62,020 bases of DNA from Caryophanales bacterium (lineage in GTDB: Bacteria; Bacillota_I; Bacilli_A; RFN20; CAG-826): contig JAQYER010000036.1 of the NCBI GenBank assembly GCA_028723545.1, positions 1 to 62,020 of the forward strand. The letters are read 5' to 3'. Shown here one piece after another: positions 34,683-43,862 of the stretch. Both the position numbers and the translations under genes were made by a program. Numbering within the stretch: position 1 is the stretch's first letter; each line of letters opens with the position of its first letter. The notes below the pieces were generated by a model. The model was not told where the DNA came from and ran no database searches. It saw only the letters and a list, made by a program, of their open reading frames with translations.

Positions 34683-36605
34683 TTATTTAGATGCTTTTTT
34701 CTTTTTTGAGATAAAAGCAATTAATAAAATTGAAGCAATGACAGCTAGACAAATAACAACGATGTAAATGTTATTTTCAACACTATTATTACTATTTCCA
34801 AATAAGAAGAGATGGCTCTTAGATACGTTAATAGAATCATTTAAGTAGTCAATTCCTTGACCAACTGTATATGAAGTATCTGGAGTTAATGTGTACCAGT
34901 TATCACTAGTCGCGGTAACTCCATATGAGATATCCATTGAATTATTTACAATTGCTTTCGCATCAGCTGATAAGGCATTATATGCTTCTAATAAAGCATT
35001 TTTATTTTCAGAAGTAAATCCTTCACCACAGAATGTAACAGCATTAGATTTTGCTCTTGCGCTAGCATAATATGATGATAAGAAATTTGAAGCTTCTAAT
35101 ACAACAGTATTATCTACAGTTTCTGCATTACGAGTTTCTTCAACTGTGTAAATTATATCAGCGTTTGTGCGGCTGACATAGTGGTCTAAATAATATGGAT
35201 GTTTTTCAATTTCATTTGTATTTTGTGTCGCAACATCAACTTTGAATGTTGGGTTTGATGGATAATAAGTAATGAGTTCATCGAAATTAACTGCACCCCA
35301 TCCAGCATTGCCAACATCAGCGATTCCAAGACAAATAATTTGATCTTTAAAAGCATTTAAATTAATGATGTGTCTAACCATTGTGCATGAATTAAATCCA
35401 GATATTGCAACGTTAGATGCATCAGCATCAATTTTAAATTCTTTCTTATCAATAAAGGCTAATTCTTGGAGATAATTTCCGCTAGAAGAATCACCATTTA
35501 AAACGTGAAGTGAAGCAGTTGATCCGCCCATTTTAACTGAAATAAATCCAGTTCCACCTAATTTAAAGCTTGGAGATAATAAACGGTATCTTGGCGCATC
35601 AGATGCGGCAAATCCTTGAATATTTCCTTCATTTCCTTCATAGAATCCTTTGAAGAAATAATTACCGGTTTTATTAAATGGTAAATCATTATTATTCCAG
35701 TGATTTGATACATTAGCGATCGCGGTATCAAAATGAGTGTTTGTTCCTTCTGTATCAACATCAGCAGTATAAGTTGTATCCCAACCATAACCAGTAAGTC
35801 CATAGCCTTCTTCAAAATCATCACTAACATCATAGAAATTAGATAAATTAGTGAAAGAGGCATATTCTTCTTTGTTATATACGCTTAATGTCCACGCTCT
35901 CGCGGCTTCATCTGCGCTATTTCTTGATAGTCCGTTTTTATGAGCAGAAATTGTCTTGATAACGTCATTCTTTGTTTGACTGACTCTTAAGGCACCGAAA
36001 TTCAAGAATCCAAATCCACCAGTTTTTGCATCGACTAAACGGCAATACATTTCTAAGCCAGTTTCTAATTGGCTTTCATATGATGATGGGATTTCAAAAT
36101 ATTTAACAATCATATTGTTAGATAATTCGTTATCTTTAAATTCCAAATTTGCGACACGTCCTACTTCAACTTCTTTACCTTCACTATCTCTTGTTAAGAA
36201 TTGAACATAGTTAACAACATTTTCTCCATCATATGGATTACCACCAAGAGTAAATGTAATATAAGGATTCTTTTGAGTCCAAGTAGTTGAAGTAATTGTG
36301 CCAGTCCATCCTTCATTTGTTTCTCCACGGAAGAAATTATCTAAAGCATTGAAAGATCTTGTTCCCCAAAATAATGAACGAGTTCTTGGAGCACCCCATT
36401 CACCAGAATTTTCGCTAGATGGAGTGAAATTGGCGGTAGTAAATGGAATATATCTACCGCTTTCATTTGTTTCCCCAATCGCGAATACTGGGATTTCATT
36501 TTTCAAAACATTTGAAGTAGTTGAGATAAGAGAAGCGACAAAAGTTGTGCAGATAATTGCAAATAAACTACCGAAAATTGCGAATTTCTTTGTTAATTTT
36601 TTCAT
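34683..36605 (-). CDS. Membrane-anchored surface protein with fructan-locus module
   Basis: A 640-residue exported protein: signal (about 1-43), a beta-rich N-terminal region, a module at about 255-460 and a C-terminal helix (IYIVVICLAVIASILLIAFI) with a KKKKASK tail. The module has NNDLPFNKTGNYFFKG, GNEGNIQG, SPSFKLGGTGFISVKMGG and WGAVNFDELITYY, which correspond to WWNExLPFNKKG, EGNTGxIxSSTF, VGGIGKMSF and DSFITYYE in the four-repeat protein at 37969-40452. Sharing this module between two non-catalytic proteins in a GH32 operon suggests it binds fructan. No LPXTG signal. I cannot name the family with certainty. Confidence 0.72.
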   Translation of the reverse strand: MKKLTKKFAIFGSLFAIICTTFVASLISTTSNVLKNEIPVFAIGETNESGRYIPFTTANFTPSSENSGEWGAPRTRSLFWGTRSFNALDNFFRGETNEGWTGTITSTTWTQKNPYITFTLGGNPYDGENVVNYVQFLTRDSEGKEVEVGRVANLEFKDNELSNNMIVKYFEIPSSYESQLETGLEMYCRLVDAKTGGFGFLNFGALRVSQTKNDVIKTISAHKNGLSRNSADEAARAWTLSVYNKEEYASFTNLSNFYDVSDDFEEGYGLTGYGWDTTYTADVDTEGTNTHFDTAIANVSNHWNNNDLPFNKTGNYFFKGFYEGNEGNIQGFAASDAPRYRLLSPSFKLGGTGFISVKMGGSTASLHVLNGDSSSGNYLQELAFIDKKEFKIDADASNVAISGFNSCTMVRHIINLNAFKDQIICLGIADVGNAGWGAVNFDELITYYPSNPTFKVDVATQNTNEIEKHPYYLDHYVSRTNADIIYTVEETRNAETVDNTVVLEASNFLSSYYASARAKSNAVTFCGEGFTSENKNALLEAYNALSADAKAIVNNSMDISYGVTATSDNWYTLTPDTSYTVGQGIDYLNDSINVSKSHLFLFGNSNNSVENNIYIVVICLAVIASILLIAFISKKKKASK

Positions 36606-36638
36606 ACATACTCCTTTCTATTTGCAAAACAAGATGTT

Positions 36639-37898
36639 TTATTTAAGATTATTGACCACTACATTAACGTCATCGTAATGGTAATAATTAATCATTGAGA
36701 AGAAAGCGTCTCCATCATTGATTGATATTTCCAAGCAAGAATTATCAAGATGATATTCAACTTTAATTTCTTCATTAAAAGATAGGTGGAATGTTCTAGA
36801 ATCGATAATTACACCATCTTCATCAATGATTTGATCCTCCATATTTTTACGGCTAATTGTGATAGTTTGATGAGCTTTATCAAAATCAATCAAAACATTG
36901 TTAACTTTGATAGTTGCTTCATCATTAATTAATTTACCTTTAATAATTTTTGTGTTTTGGTTTTCTAAGAATTGGTATTTTAATTTATCATCATCAAAAA
37001 TTATCTTTTTAATTAATGATAATTGACCAGCATATCCTTCTTTTTTAGAAGGATAATTAATTCCCCAAGAAGACATCCATGAAACACTATAAAATTCATT
37101 ATCTTTTTCAATGACTTGTAAAGCATATGAGTCAAATCCTTTATCAATCTCTCTTTCTGGACCAATTGGAGTAAATATTCCTTTGTTCACATCAAGAGTG
37201 CCGATTTGATATCCAACAACGAATGAATTTTGATATAAATCACCTTTAGTTGTAGGATTTTGTAAAGAATAGATTAAAGCACATTTTCCATCTTTAAAGA
37301 TAATTTCAGGACATTCCACCATTCCGCCTTTCTTTAAATCATAAAAAGATTTAAGGACATTAACGAAACGATAATTAATTAAATCTTCGCTTTCAAATAA
37401 GAGAATAGATGAATAATTATTTTCATTGCGGCAAACACATAAAACGTAATATTTATTATTGATTTCAAATACTTTAGGATCGCGGAAATCACTAACTAGA
37501 TAGCCATTTGGCAAATGTCTTTCATCAATGATTGGATTATGTTCATATTTTTTATATGTATATCCATCTTCACTAATAGCTAAACATTGTCTTTGCTTTC
37601 CGTTTGCGACACCGGTATATAAAGCATAAATCTTATTATCATAAACAATTGAAGAACCTGAGAAACACCCTAAATCACAATCATAAACTTGATCTGGATA
37701 TAAAGATATTTCACATTGTTTCCAGTTAATTAAATCTTCACTTACAAAATGTAACCAATGCATTGGTCCCCAGCAAACATCTTTTGGATTGTGTTGGGCG
37801 TACACGTGAAATTGATTGTTAAAATAAACAAAACCATTTGGATCATTAATCCAACCTTTTTTAGGGCTTATATGATAATTAGGACGATACTTGTTCAT
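36639..37898 (-). CDS. GH32 fructan/sucrose hydrolase, cytoplasmic
   Basis: A 419-residue GH32 enzyme with no signal peptide. The catalytic trio is complete: Asp19 in GWINDPNG (nucleophile), Asp140 in SDFRDP (transition-state stabiliser) and Glu195 in VECPE (acid/base). A short C-terminal beta-sandwich follows. It should split imported fructo-oligosaccharides or sucrose to fructose for the fructokinase. The start is fixed because the RPNYHISPKKGW block that opens GH32 proteins begins at residue 5. Unusually, there is no ribosome site: a LacI operator occupies the bases just before the ATG. Confidence 0.93.
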   Translation of the reverse strand: MNKYRPNYHISPKKGWINDPNGFVYFNNQFHVYAQHNPKDVCWGPMHWLHFVSEDLINWKQCEISLYPDQVYDCDLGCFSGSSIVYDNKIYALYTGVANGKQRQCLAISEDGYTYKKYEHNPIIDERHLPNGYLVSDFRDPKVFEINNKYYVLCVCRNENNYSSILLFESEDLINYRFVNVLKSFYDLKKGGMVECPEIIFKDGKCALIYSLQNPTTKGDLYQNSFVVGYQIGTLDVNKGIFTPIGPEREIDKGFDSYALQVIEKDNEFYSVSWMSSWGINYPSKKEGYAGQLSLIKKIIFDDDKLKYQFLENQNTKIIKGKLINDEATIKVNNVLIDFDKAHQTITISRKNMEDQIIDEDGVIIDSRTFHLSFNEEIKVEYHLDNSCLEISINDGDAFFSMINYYHYDDVNVVVNNLK

Positions 37899-37900
37899 GT

Positions 37901-37960
37901 TTGGAAACGTTTCAATTTTTTCGATATGATAATTATAATATAATAATATTATATTTTAAA
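37901..37960 (-). promoter_or_regulatory. Internal promoter and LacI operator of the cytoplasmic GH32 gene
   Basis: Minus-strand TTTAAA (37955-37960), 17 bp, then TATAAT (37932-37937) predict a start near 37924. The operator TTGGAAACGTTTCAA (37901-37915) lies in the leader, two bases before the ATG codon, exactly where a Shine-Dalgarno sequence would be. The leader is only about 26 bases. This gives the last three genes of the locus their own LacI-controlled promoter. Confidence 0.7.
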
Positions 37961-37968
37961 GTGGTTTT

Positions 37969-40452
37969 TTACCTTGCTTCGAGGCCGAGTGGAAGTTCGG
38001 CCTCACTTTGATAATAAGTAATGAATGAATCAAGGAACACTAATCCCCAATCGCTTGAGGCATTATCAATGATTCTAATTTTTACTTTTCTTCCCGCAAT
38101 TGAAGATAAGTCTGCAATATATGTGACCATGTTGGCCATATATACTCCATCTTTAGCGACATCAATTGGTTGTCCATTATAATAATAGACTTTAGCCATA
38201 TGATCACTAAACATGTAATTGCCATAGCTAAATAGTGTTTCTTCTGTTGATGCATCAATAATATCAACATGGCAAACACTTTTGTTTTTCGCTCCTCCAA
38301 GTTTGAAGGAAATTTTATTAATTCCACCAACAGTGAATGTAGAGCTGGTTAATGAACCAGTATTACCTTCACTACCATTCCATCCAGAGAAGAAGCTTGT
38401 TCCTTCTTTATCGAATGAATACCATTCGTTCCACCACACTTCATTAAATGAAATGTTTCCGATGTTATTGACTCTTGTCCAACCAGTTAAATCACCAGTT
38501 TCAAAGTCACCATTGAGAACTTGATATTCATTATCTTCACCTAATACGCCGTGATGTAAGACATCGGCTGCATCATAATATGAAGATGGTAAAGAATTTT
38601 CATTTTCATAATAGGTAATAAAGCTATCAACAGTTAATAATCCCCAATCGCTTGAAGCATTATCAACTACTTTAAGATATACTTGTTGGCCTAAATAGTT
38701 TGATATATCAGCAACATATTGGACCATGTTCATTAAATTTGAACCATTGTTAATTAATCCAATACCAATATCGTGGTAATAGCGATTTGAGAAACGCATT
38801 AATTCAACATCCGTATTCGCGTCCACTAAAGCGATATAGCATAAATATGGATTTTTCGCTCCACCAAAAAGGAATGACATTTTTCCAATTCCTCCAACAG
38901 TGAAAGTTGAACTCTTAATATATCCAGTATTACCTTCTTTAGTTTCACCAGAATATAAATACATTCCTTTTTTATTAAATGGAAGATTTTCATTCCACCA
39001 TCCAGATTTATTTGTTACTTCTCCAATACCAAGATTTGGATCAGTATAACTTGTTTCCCAACCTGTTAAATCACCAGTTTCAAAAGAACCATTAATAATT
39101 TGATATTCACTATCAACAATTACATCAGTACTAATCATTGATAATGCTTGATAATGGTCAACATAATAAAATTCTGGTTTAGTTTCATAATATGTATATA
39201 TTGAATCAAGAGTGATACATCCTAAATCATCAGAAGTAGAATTGTTATCAACTACTTCAATATATAATTGCTTTCCAATATATGGAGTTAAGTCAGCGAC
39301 ATATTGAATTAAATTAAGTAATTTCATGCCGTTTTCCACAAATGGGAATTGGAAATTCCAATATTTTGAATTGGAATAACGGGCGACTTCTAATGGTTCT
39401 TCGCCATCTAATAAATAGATAGATAAATAAGTTAATGCATTATTTGAGCATCCACCTAATTTGAAAGTAATATATCCACTTCCTCCTAAAATGAAAGTTG
39501 ATGAACGCATTCTACCAACTTCCGTTGGAGAATACATTCCATAATGGTAATTACCATCGCGGTCGTAAGTAATTCCTTCATTCCACCAAGTCTTTTCTTT
39601 ATTGACTCCATCATCAGAGAAAGCTTGGCCTTCTAAAATAGTCCAACCCGCTAAAGAGCCACATTCAAAGTCTCCATTTGCAATTTCATAAATTGAATTT
39701 GCTTCACATTCAGTGACGTAATTTGGAGATTTTACATAATAATTTCCTATTGGTTGAGAACTTTCTCCACCGATACAAATATCATCGACACTAATATATC
39801 CGTAATAAATATTTTTATCGTTGTCAACGATACGAATATACATTTCTTCATTTAAATATTTTGATAAATTAACAGTATATTCGACAAAATTATCTGTTGA
39901 ATAAACTCCATTTTTATATTTATTAATATCGACATAATCTTCAGTATGCTCTAAGAAGAATTCGTTTGTTTGCCTCGCTACCATTTGATTATTTTTAGCT
40001 AAATAGAAGCCAACATAACATATTTCTGTATCTGCTTTATATTCCGCTCCAACGCCTTTGCTTTTAGTTAACGCTCCAGCGGCGAGTTTTAATTTAATTT
40101 TGCCATTTCCAGAAAGAACAAAATTGTTTGATCTAATTGCGCCAGTGCGAGAGCAAGCTAATGAACCATCGTATCCTTTTCCGCACAAATACCAATTTCC
40201 TTCTTGATTAACTGGGATTTGGTTTTGTTTTGCATCATTAGCAAAACTAAATGTTGATTTAGATGAAATGCAATCGTCGATAAAAGCATCGCCATATTCA
40301 ACTGTCCATCCATCTAAAGTAGATGTTTCGAATCCACCATTTAATAATGATGTATATTTTGTTTCGATTTCTTGATTGTTATTGTTATTTGAACTACATC
40401 CAACAAGGAATAAAGTGGAAATAAGACTGATAAATAAATTAATCTTTTTCAT
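37969..40452 (-). CDS. Lipoprotein with four tandem probable fructan-binding modules
   Basis: An 827-residue lipoprotein (lipobox LVGC, Cys19) made almost wholly of four repeats of about 195 residues starting near 38, 259, 454 and 647. Each opens with NGxFExxxLxGWT, then WWNE, EGNTGxxxSSTFxxGG, a KLGG or FLFGG block and ends in a D-x-I-T-Y-Y type motif, e.g. ASSDWGLLTVDSFITYYE. There are no catalytic GH motifs. It lies directly after the GH32-LamG lipoprotein and shares the module with the 34683-36605 protein. A surface fructan-capture role is inferred. Confidence 0.75.
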   Translation of the reverse strand: MKKINLFISLISTLFLVGCSSNNNNNQEIETKYTSLLNGGFETSTLDGWTVEYGDAFIDDCISSKSTFSFANDAKQNQIPVNQEGNWYLCGKGYDGSLACSRTGAIRSNNFVLSGNGKIKLKLAAGALTKSKGVGAEYKADTEICYVGFYLAKNNQMVARQTNEFFLEHTEDYVDINKYKNGVYSTDNFVEYTVNLSKYLNEEMYIRIVDNDKNIYYGYISVDDICIGGESSQPIGNYYVKSPNYVTECEANSIYEIANGDFECGSLAGWTILEGQAFSDDGVNKEKTWWNEGITYDRDGNYHYGMYSPTEVGRMRSSTFILGGSGYITFKLGGCSNNALTYLSIYLLDGEEPLEVARYSNSKYWNFQFPFVENGMKLLNLIQYVADLTPYIGKQLYIEVVDNNSTSDDLGCITLDSIYTYYETKPEFYYVDHYQALSMISTDVIVDSEYQIINGSFETGDLTGWETSYTDPNLGIGEVTNKSGWWNENLPFNKKGMYLYSGETKEGNTGYIKSSTFTVGGIGKMSFLFGGAKNPYLCYIALVDANTDVELMRFSNRYYHDIGIGLINNGSNLMNMVQYVADISNYLGQQVYLKVVDNASSDWGLLTVDSFITYYENENSLPSSYYDAADVLHHGVLGEDNEYQVLNGDFETGDLTGWTRVNNIGNISFNEVWWNEWYSFDKEGTSFFSGWNGSEGNTGSLTSSTFTVGGINKISFKLGGAKNKSVCHVDIIDASTEETLFSYGNYMFSDHMAKVYYYNGQPIDVAKDGVYMANMVTYIADLSSIAGRKVKIRIIDNASSDWGLVFLDSFITYYQSEAELPLGLEAR
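37981..38004 (-). other. GC-rich hairpin inside the last codons of the four-repeat lipoprotein gene
   Basis: Perfect 8-bp arms GAGGCCGA (37981-37988) and TCGGCCTC (37997-38004) with an 8-base loop encode part of the terminal EAELPLGLEAR. The stem is strikingly GC-rich for this genome and ends 12 bases before the stop, without a T-run. It could protect the mRNA 3' end or slow readthrough into the internal promoter. Confidence 0.5.
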
Positions 40453-40455
40453 AAA

Positions 40456-42942
40456 TTAGTCCCCCAAATTAGATGAATTTCCATAATATGCTGGTGTAAC
40501 TTCATCAAAATATGCACTCTTCATTGACTTAATTGATAATGAAGAAATAGTTAAATTGCCACCATTATCAAAGAATGATAAGTAGTCACTATCACCATAT
40601 TTTGGATAAATTCTTGTTGTTAAAGTAATTTCATTATTAATGTAGACTTCAAGTAATGAACGATCTAATAAAATCGTTAAATCAAATTCATTTCCACTAG
40701 TAGTGTATGTATTTGTATCACTACGGTCAACTGTGGTAGTTACGGTTGATAATAAACGGTCAACATATGCGCCATTATTTGATAATGTAATCGCCGTTCT
40801 TTCAGTTTTATCATTGACAACATTTTTGTTATAACGAACATAAAGTCCACTATTATAATTTTCTGACGTTGGATTTAAATTAACATGGGCTTTAATTTCT
40901 AAAGCATCACCGCGAAGTTGAGAAATTTGTTCATTCATTTGAGCAACATTTAATGGATCTCCATTATACGAATATAATGTTTCATCATATAATGATTCCA
41001 TTTCTTTAATTGGTTCACGAATTACTGTTTTTCCATCATTTGCAAGATATAAATCAACAGGCATTGCCATATTATGAGCCCAACCAGCCCAAATATTTTG
41101 TTCCGTACCAGCTGATTTTCCTTGGGCTAAAGAGAATAAGACTGTACGTCCATCTTCATATGGAACACCACTTTCAATTTGTTCTTCTGTACGGTAACAC
41201 ATTCCAGTTTGACCAGTATAAATTCCTTTACCATAATCAAATAATTGTGGTTCATGATTATCTGGAATAAAGCGGCATGTATTTTTATCAAATTGTCCAA
41301 TCCAATAATAACAATCAACGACATATCCATCGACAGTATATTGTGGGCAATCAAATAATATCCATTTTTTAATTGATCCATCTTTTGATGAAATTGGAAG
41401 CATGATTACACATTCCCAGTGAGCGCCTTGTACTGGATATAAATCAAATGGGCATTCATATAAATATCCATGATAATCCCAGTCACGCATATCGGTCGAT
41501 GTATAAATGTTTGCTGAACCTCCTCTTCCAGGAATAGATGTGGAAATTAACATATAATATGTTCCATCATCATACCAAACAAATGGATCTCTAAATTGAT
41601 CTCTTTCACCCATGACATCTCCAGCTGGTTGAGTTAAAACAACTTTATCTTCAATAACCCAATCAGTTAAATATGGATCATCTGGATCAACGCAGTGAGC
41701 GTAAGCAATATTTTGCCCTGACCAAGTAGACTTATTAGTACCAGCAGTAATAATTAACCATGGAGTGCCATCTGGTCCAACAACTGAACCGCCAGTCCAA
41801 ACTCCTTCTGGACACACTCCTTTAGTTGGCACAACAGCGTCTTTAACACTTACCCAATGAATCATATCTGTTGAAACCATATGAGCCCATCGAATTTGTG
41901 ACCAGTAAGGTCCAATTGGGTTGTGTTGATAAAAGATGTGATACATCCCTTTATAATATATAGGTGCGTGTGGTTCATTCATCCACACTGCAGAAGGAAT
42001 ACCGTGATATATAGGTCTATATCGATCTCCTTCATAAATAGAACGATCTTCTTGAACTTCGGTGAACGGAAGAGCTGGATGTTCTCCATCAACTAAACAT
42101 TCATCGTATTCATTTTTAATTTGAAGTGGGTCTAAAGAACCACTATATAACTTGATTTCATCAATTAATCCAGAAGGTAATTGACGAGTACAACCAAATT
42201 CATACATTGGATTAACATAATATCCCATATATAAATTTTCACCAGTTGAGATGATTTCGGAATTTACTAATTCTGGGATATATGATTCATATGAGGCAAC
42301 ACCATTATAAAATAAGCCAATATATCCAGTAACACCATCATATGAAACAGCAATATGATTCCATTCATATAATTTTAAATCATTGATTGGATCATAAAAT
42401 CCCATCATAAATTCATCACCAGTGTCATTGTTTCTTAAGCATAATTGGAGACCCCATTTTCCTAATCGGCCATAGCCAAATAAGAAACCTTCTCCCATTT
42501 CAATGTCACCTTTATTTAAAATTGATGTTAAACGTGAATGTCCACGCGCGACTGAATCATAATTGTAATCAAATACATTTTCAAAACCACGAGGAGCAAT
42601 ATAGCAAGACGCAGTTAATTTTTGCTTTGGCGATCTAATGTCACGGAAAACCATTTTGGTTGAATGACCATCCATATATAAAGAATGACCAACCGCTCCT
42701 TGCTTAAAGAGTGGATCACTTGCTTCTTTAAATATTTTGTCTTGGTTTTCTTCGTTAAATAAATAATCAATTTTGTATTCTTGATTATTCGCATTATTTA
42801 CAACATATTCTCCATTATGCGTATCAAAATCTAAATCGAGAAGAAGATTAGAATTTATATTTTGTTCGACGCTAGAAGATGGAGTGCATGAACATAATAA
42901 GCAAGAAACAAATAAAATTATTGAAGATTTTTTGATGTTCAT
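40456..42942 (-). CDS. GH32 lipoprotein with LamG-like domain and altered nucleophile motif
   Basis: An 828-residue lipoprotein (LCSC, Cys19). A LamG/concanavalin-like domain covers about 30-280 (GAVGHSLYMDG, LYEWNHIAVSYDG, GLIDEIKLYSGSL). The GH32 domain follows from about 305: the usual WMNDPNG is WMNEPHAP, placing Glu323 at the nucleophile position; FRDPF (Asp452) and HWECVIM (Glu510) are retained. A C-terminal beta-sandwich with LLDRSLLEVYINNE ends the enzyme. Neighbours are the transporter and the four-repeat lipoprotein. The intact second and third catalytic motifs suggest activity, perhaps with altered linkage or transferase preference. Confidence 0.87.
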   Translation of the reverse strand: MNIKKSSIILFVSCLLCSCTPSSSVEQNINSNLLLDLDFDTHNGEYVVNNANNQEYKIDYLFNEENQDKIFKEASDPLFKQGAVGHSLYMDGHSTKMVFRDIRSPKQKLTASCYIAPRGFENVFDYNYDSVARGHSRLTSILNKGDIEMGEGFLFGYGRLGKWGLQLCLRNNDTGDEFMMGFYDPINDLKLYEWNHIAVSYDGVTGYIGLFYNGVASYESYIPELVNSEIISTGENLYMGYYVNPMYEFGCTRQLPSGLIDEIKLYSGSLDPLQIKNEYDECLVDGEHPALPFTEVQEDRSIYEGDRYRPIYHGIPSAVWMNEPHAPIYYKGMYHIFYQHNPIGPYWSQIRWAHMVSTDMIHWVSVKDAVVPTKGVCPEGVWTGGSVVGPDGTPWLIITAGTNKSTWSGQNIAYAHCVDPDDPYLTDWVIEDKVVLTQPAGDVMGERDQFRDPFVWYDDGTYYMLISTSIPGRGGSANIYTSTDMRDWDYHGYLYECPFDLYPVQGAHWECVIMLPISSKDGSIKKWILFDCPQYTVDGYVVDCYYWIGQFDKNTCRFIPDNHEPQLFDYGKGIYTGQTGMCYRTEEQIESGVPYEDGRTVLFSLAQGKSAGTEQNIWAGWAHNMAMPVDLYLANDGKTVIREPIKEMESLYDETLYSYNGDPLNVAQMNEQISQLRGDALEIKAHVNLNPTSENYNSGLYVRYNKNVVNDKTERTAITLSNNGAYVDRLLSTVTTTVDRSDTNTYTTSGNEFDLTILLDRSLLEVYINNEITLTTRIYPKYGDSDYLSFFDNGGNLTISSLSIKSMKSAYFDEVTPAYYGNSSNLGD

Positions 42943-42944
42943 AA

Positions 42945-43862
42945 TTAGATTTTTAAACCTCCTGCTCCAAAGCCTTTTACAATATATTTTTGGGCCGCAA
43001 CATAAACGATGAAGATTGGTATTGAAGTGGTAACTAAAGACGCCATAATTTGTCCAGTTTCAATGCCTTCAATACTTTGAATAGTTGTTAATGCGGCTTG
43101 AATTGGATACATATTTTCATCAGTGAGAACCATTGTTGGCCATAGATAGTCATTCCAAACACCAATAAAGCAGAAGACCGCAACTGTGGCTAAAATTGGT
43201 TTTGATAATGGAAGAATGACTTTAAAGAATACTTTGACTGTATTTGCCCCATCCATTCTCGCTGCTTCTTCAAATTCCTTCGGAATTGAAGAGAAAAATT
43301 GAATAAATAAGAAAATATTAAATATAGAAATAGCTGAAGGTAGAATAATCGCTAAAATAGATAAAGATTTAGTTAGTTTTAGCATTATTTTACAAATAGA
43401 TAAAAGAGGAATAATTGACGTTTCGACTGGAACGATAATTAAAAACATAATGATTGCATTAAAGAATCGTTTTCCAGGGAAAGTTAATTTTGATATAGCG
43501 TACGCGGCTGCACCATTGATGACGATATTTAATACAATAGCGATCGCAGCGTAAATAAGGCTGTTAAGCGCATATCTACCAACGTTATATCCTTCACCAA
43601 AAATGATTTTGTAGTTGTTGAACATTGTTCCAAGATGAGCAAAATCTGGAATAAACATTAAAATAGTTCCGGCATGTTGAGCAATTGTTTCTTCACTTTT
43701 TGTTGAAGCAGCAATCATATAGAAAATCGGGAAGAGGAAAGTTAATGATAAACACGCCCCAACAAGATAATAAATAACTTTTCCGAAAGCGCTTATTGTG
43801 TTTTTCTTAACAATGACTACCTCTTCATTATTAATTAATTCACGAATGTGTTTTTCTTTCAT
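42945..43862 (-). CDS. ABC sugar transporter permease (CUT1, MalG-like)
   Basis: A 305-residue permease with six membrane segments, EAA loop EAARMDGANTVKVFFKVILP and C-terminus KYIVKGFGAGGLKI, as in MalG/UgpE subunits. It overlaps the preceding permease stop by one base and is followed after two bases by the GH32 lipoprotein. It should import fructo-oligosaccharides with the partner permease at 43862-44857. Confidence 0.9.
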   Translation of the reverse strand: MKEKHIRELINNEEVVIVKKNTISAFGKVIYYLVGACLSLTFLFPIFYMIAASTKSEETIAQHAGTILMFIPDFAHLGTMFNNYKIIFGEGYNVGRYALNSLIYAAIAIVLNIVINGAAAYAISKLTFPGKRFFNAIIMFLIIVPVETSIIPLLSICKIMLKLTKSLSILAIILPSAISIFNIFLFIQFFSSIPKEFEEAARMDGANTVKVFFKVILPLSKPILATVAVFCFIGVWNDYLWPTMVLTDENMYPIQAALTTIQSIEGIETGQIMASLVTTSIPIFIVYVAAQKYIVKGFGAGGLKI

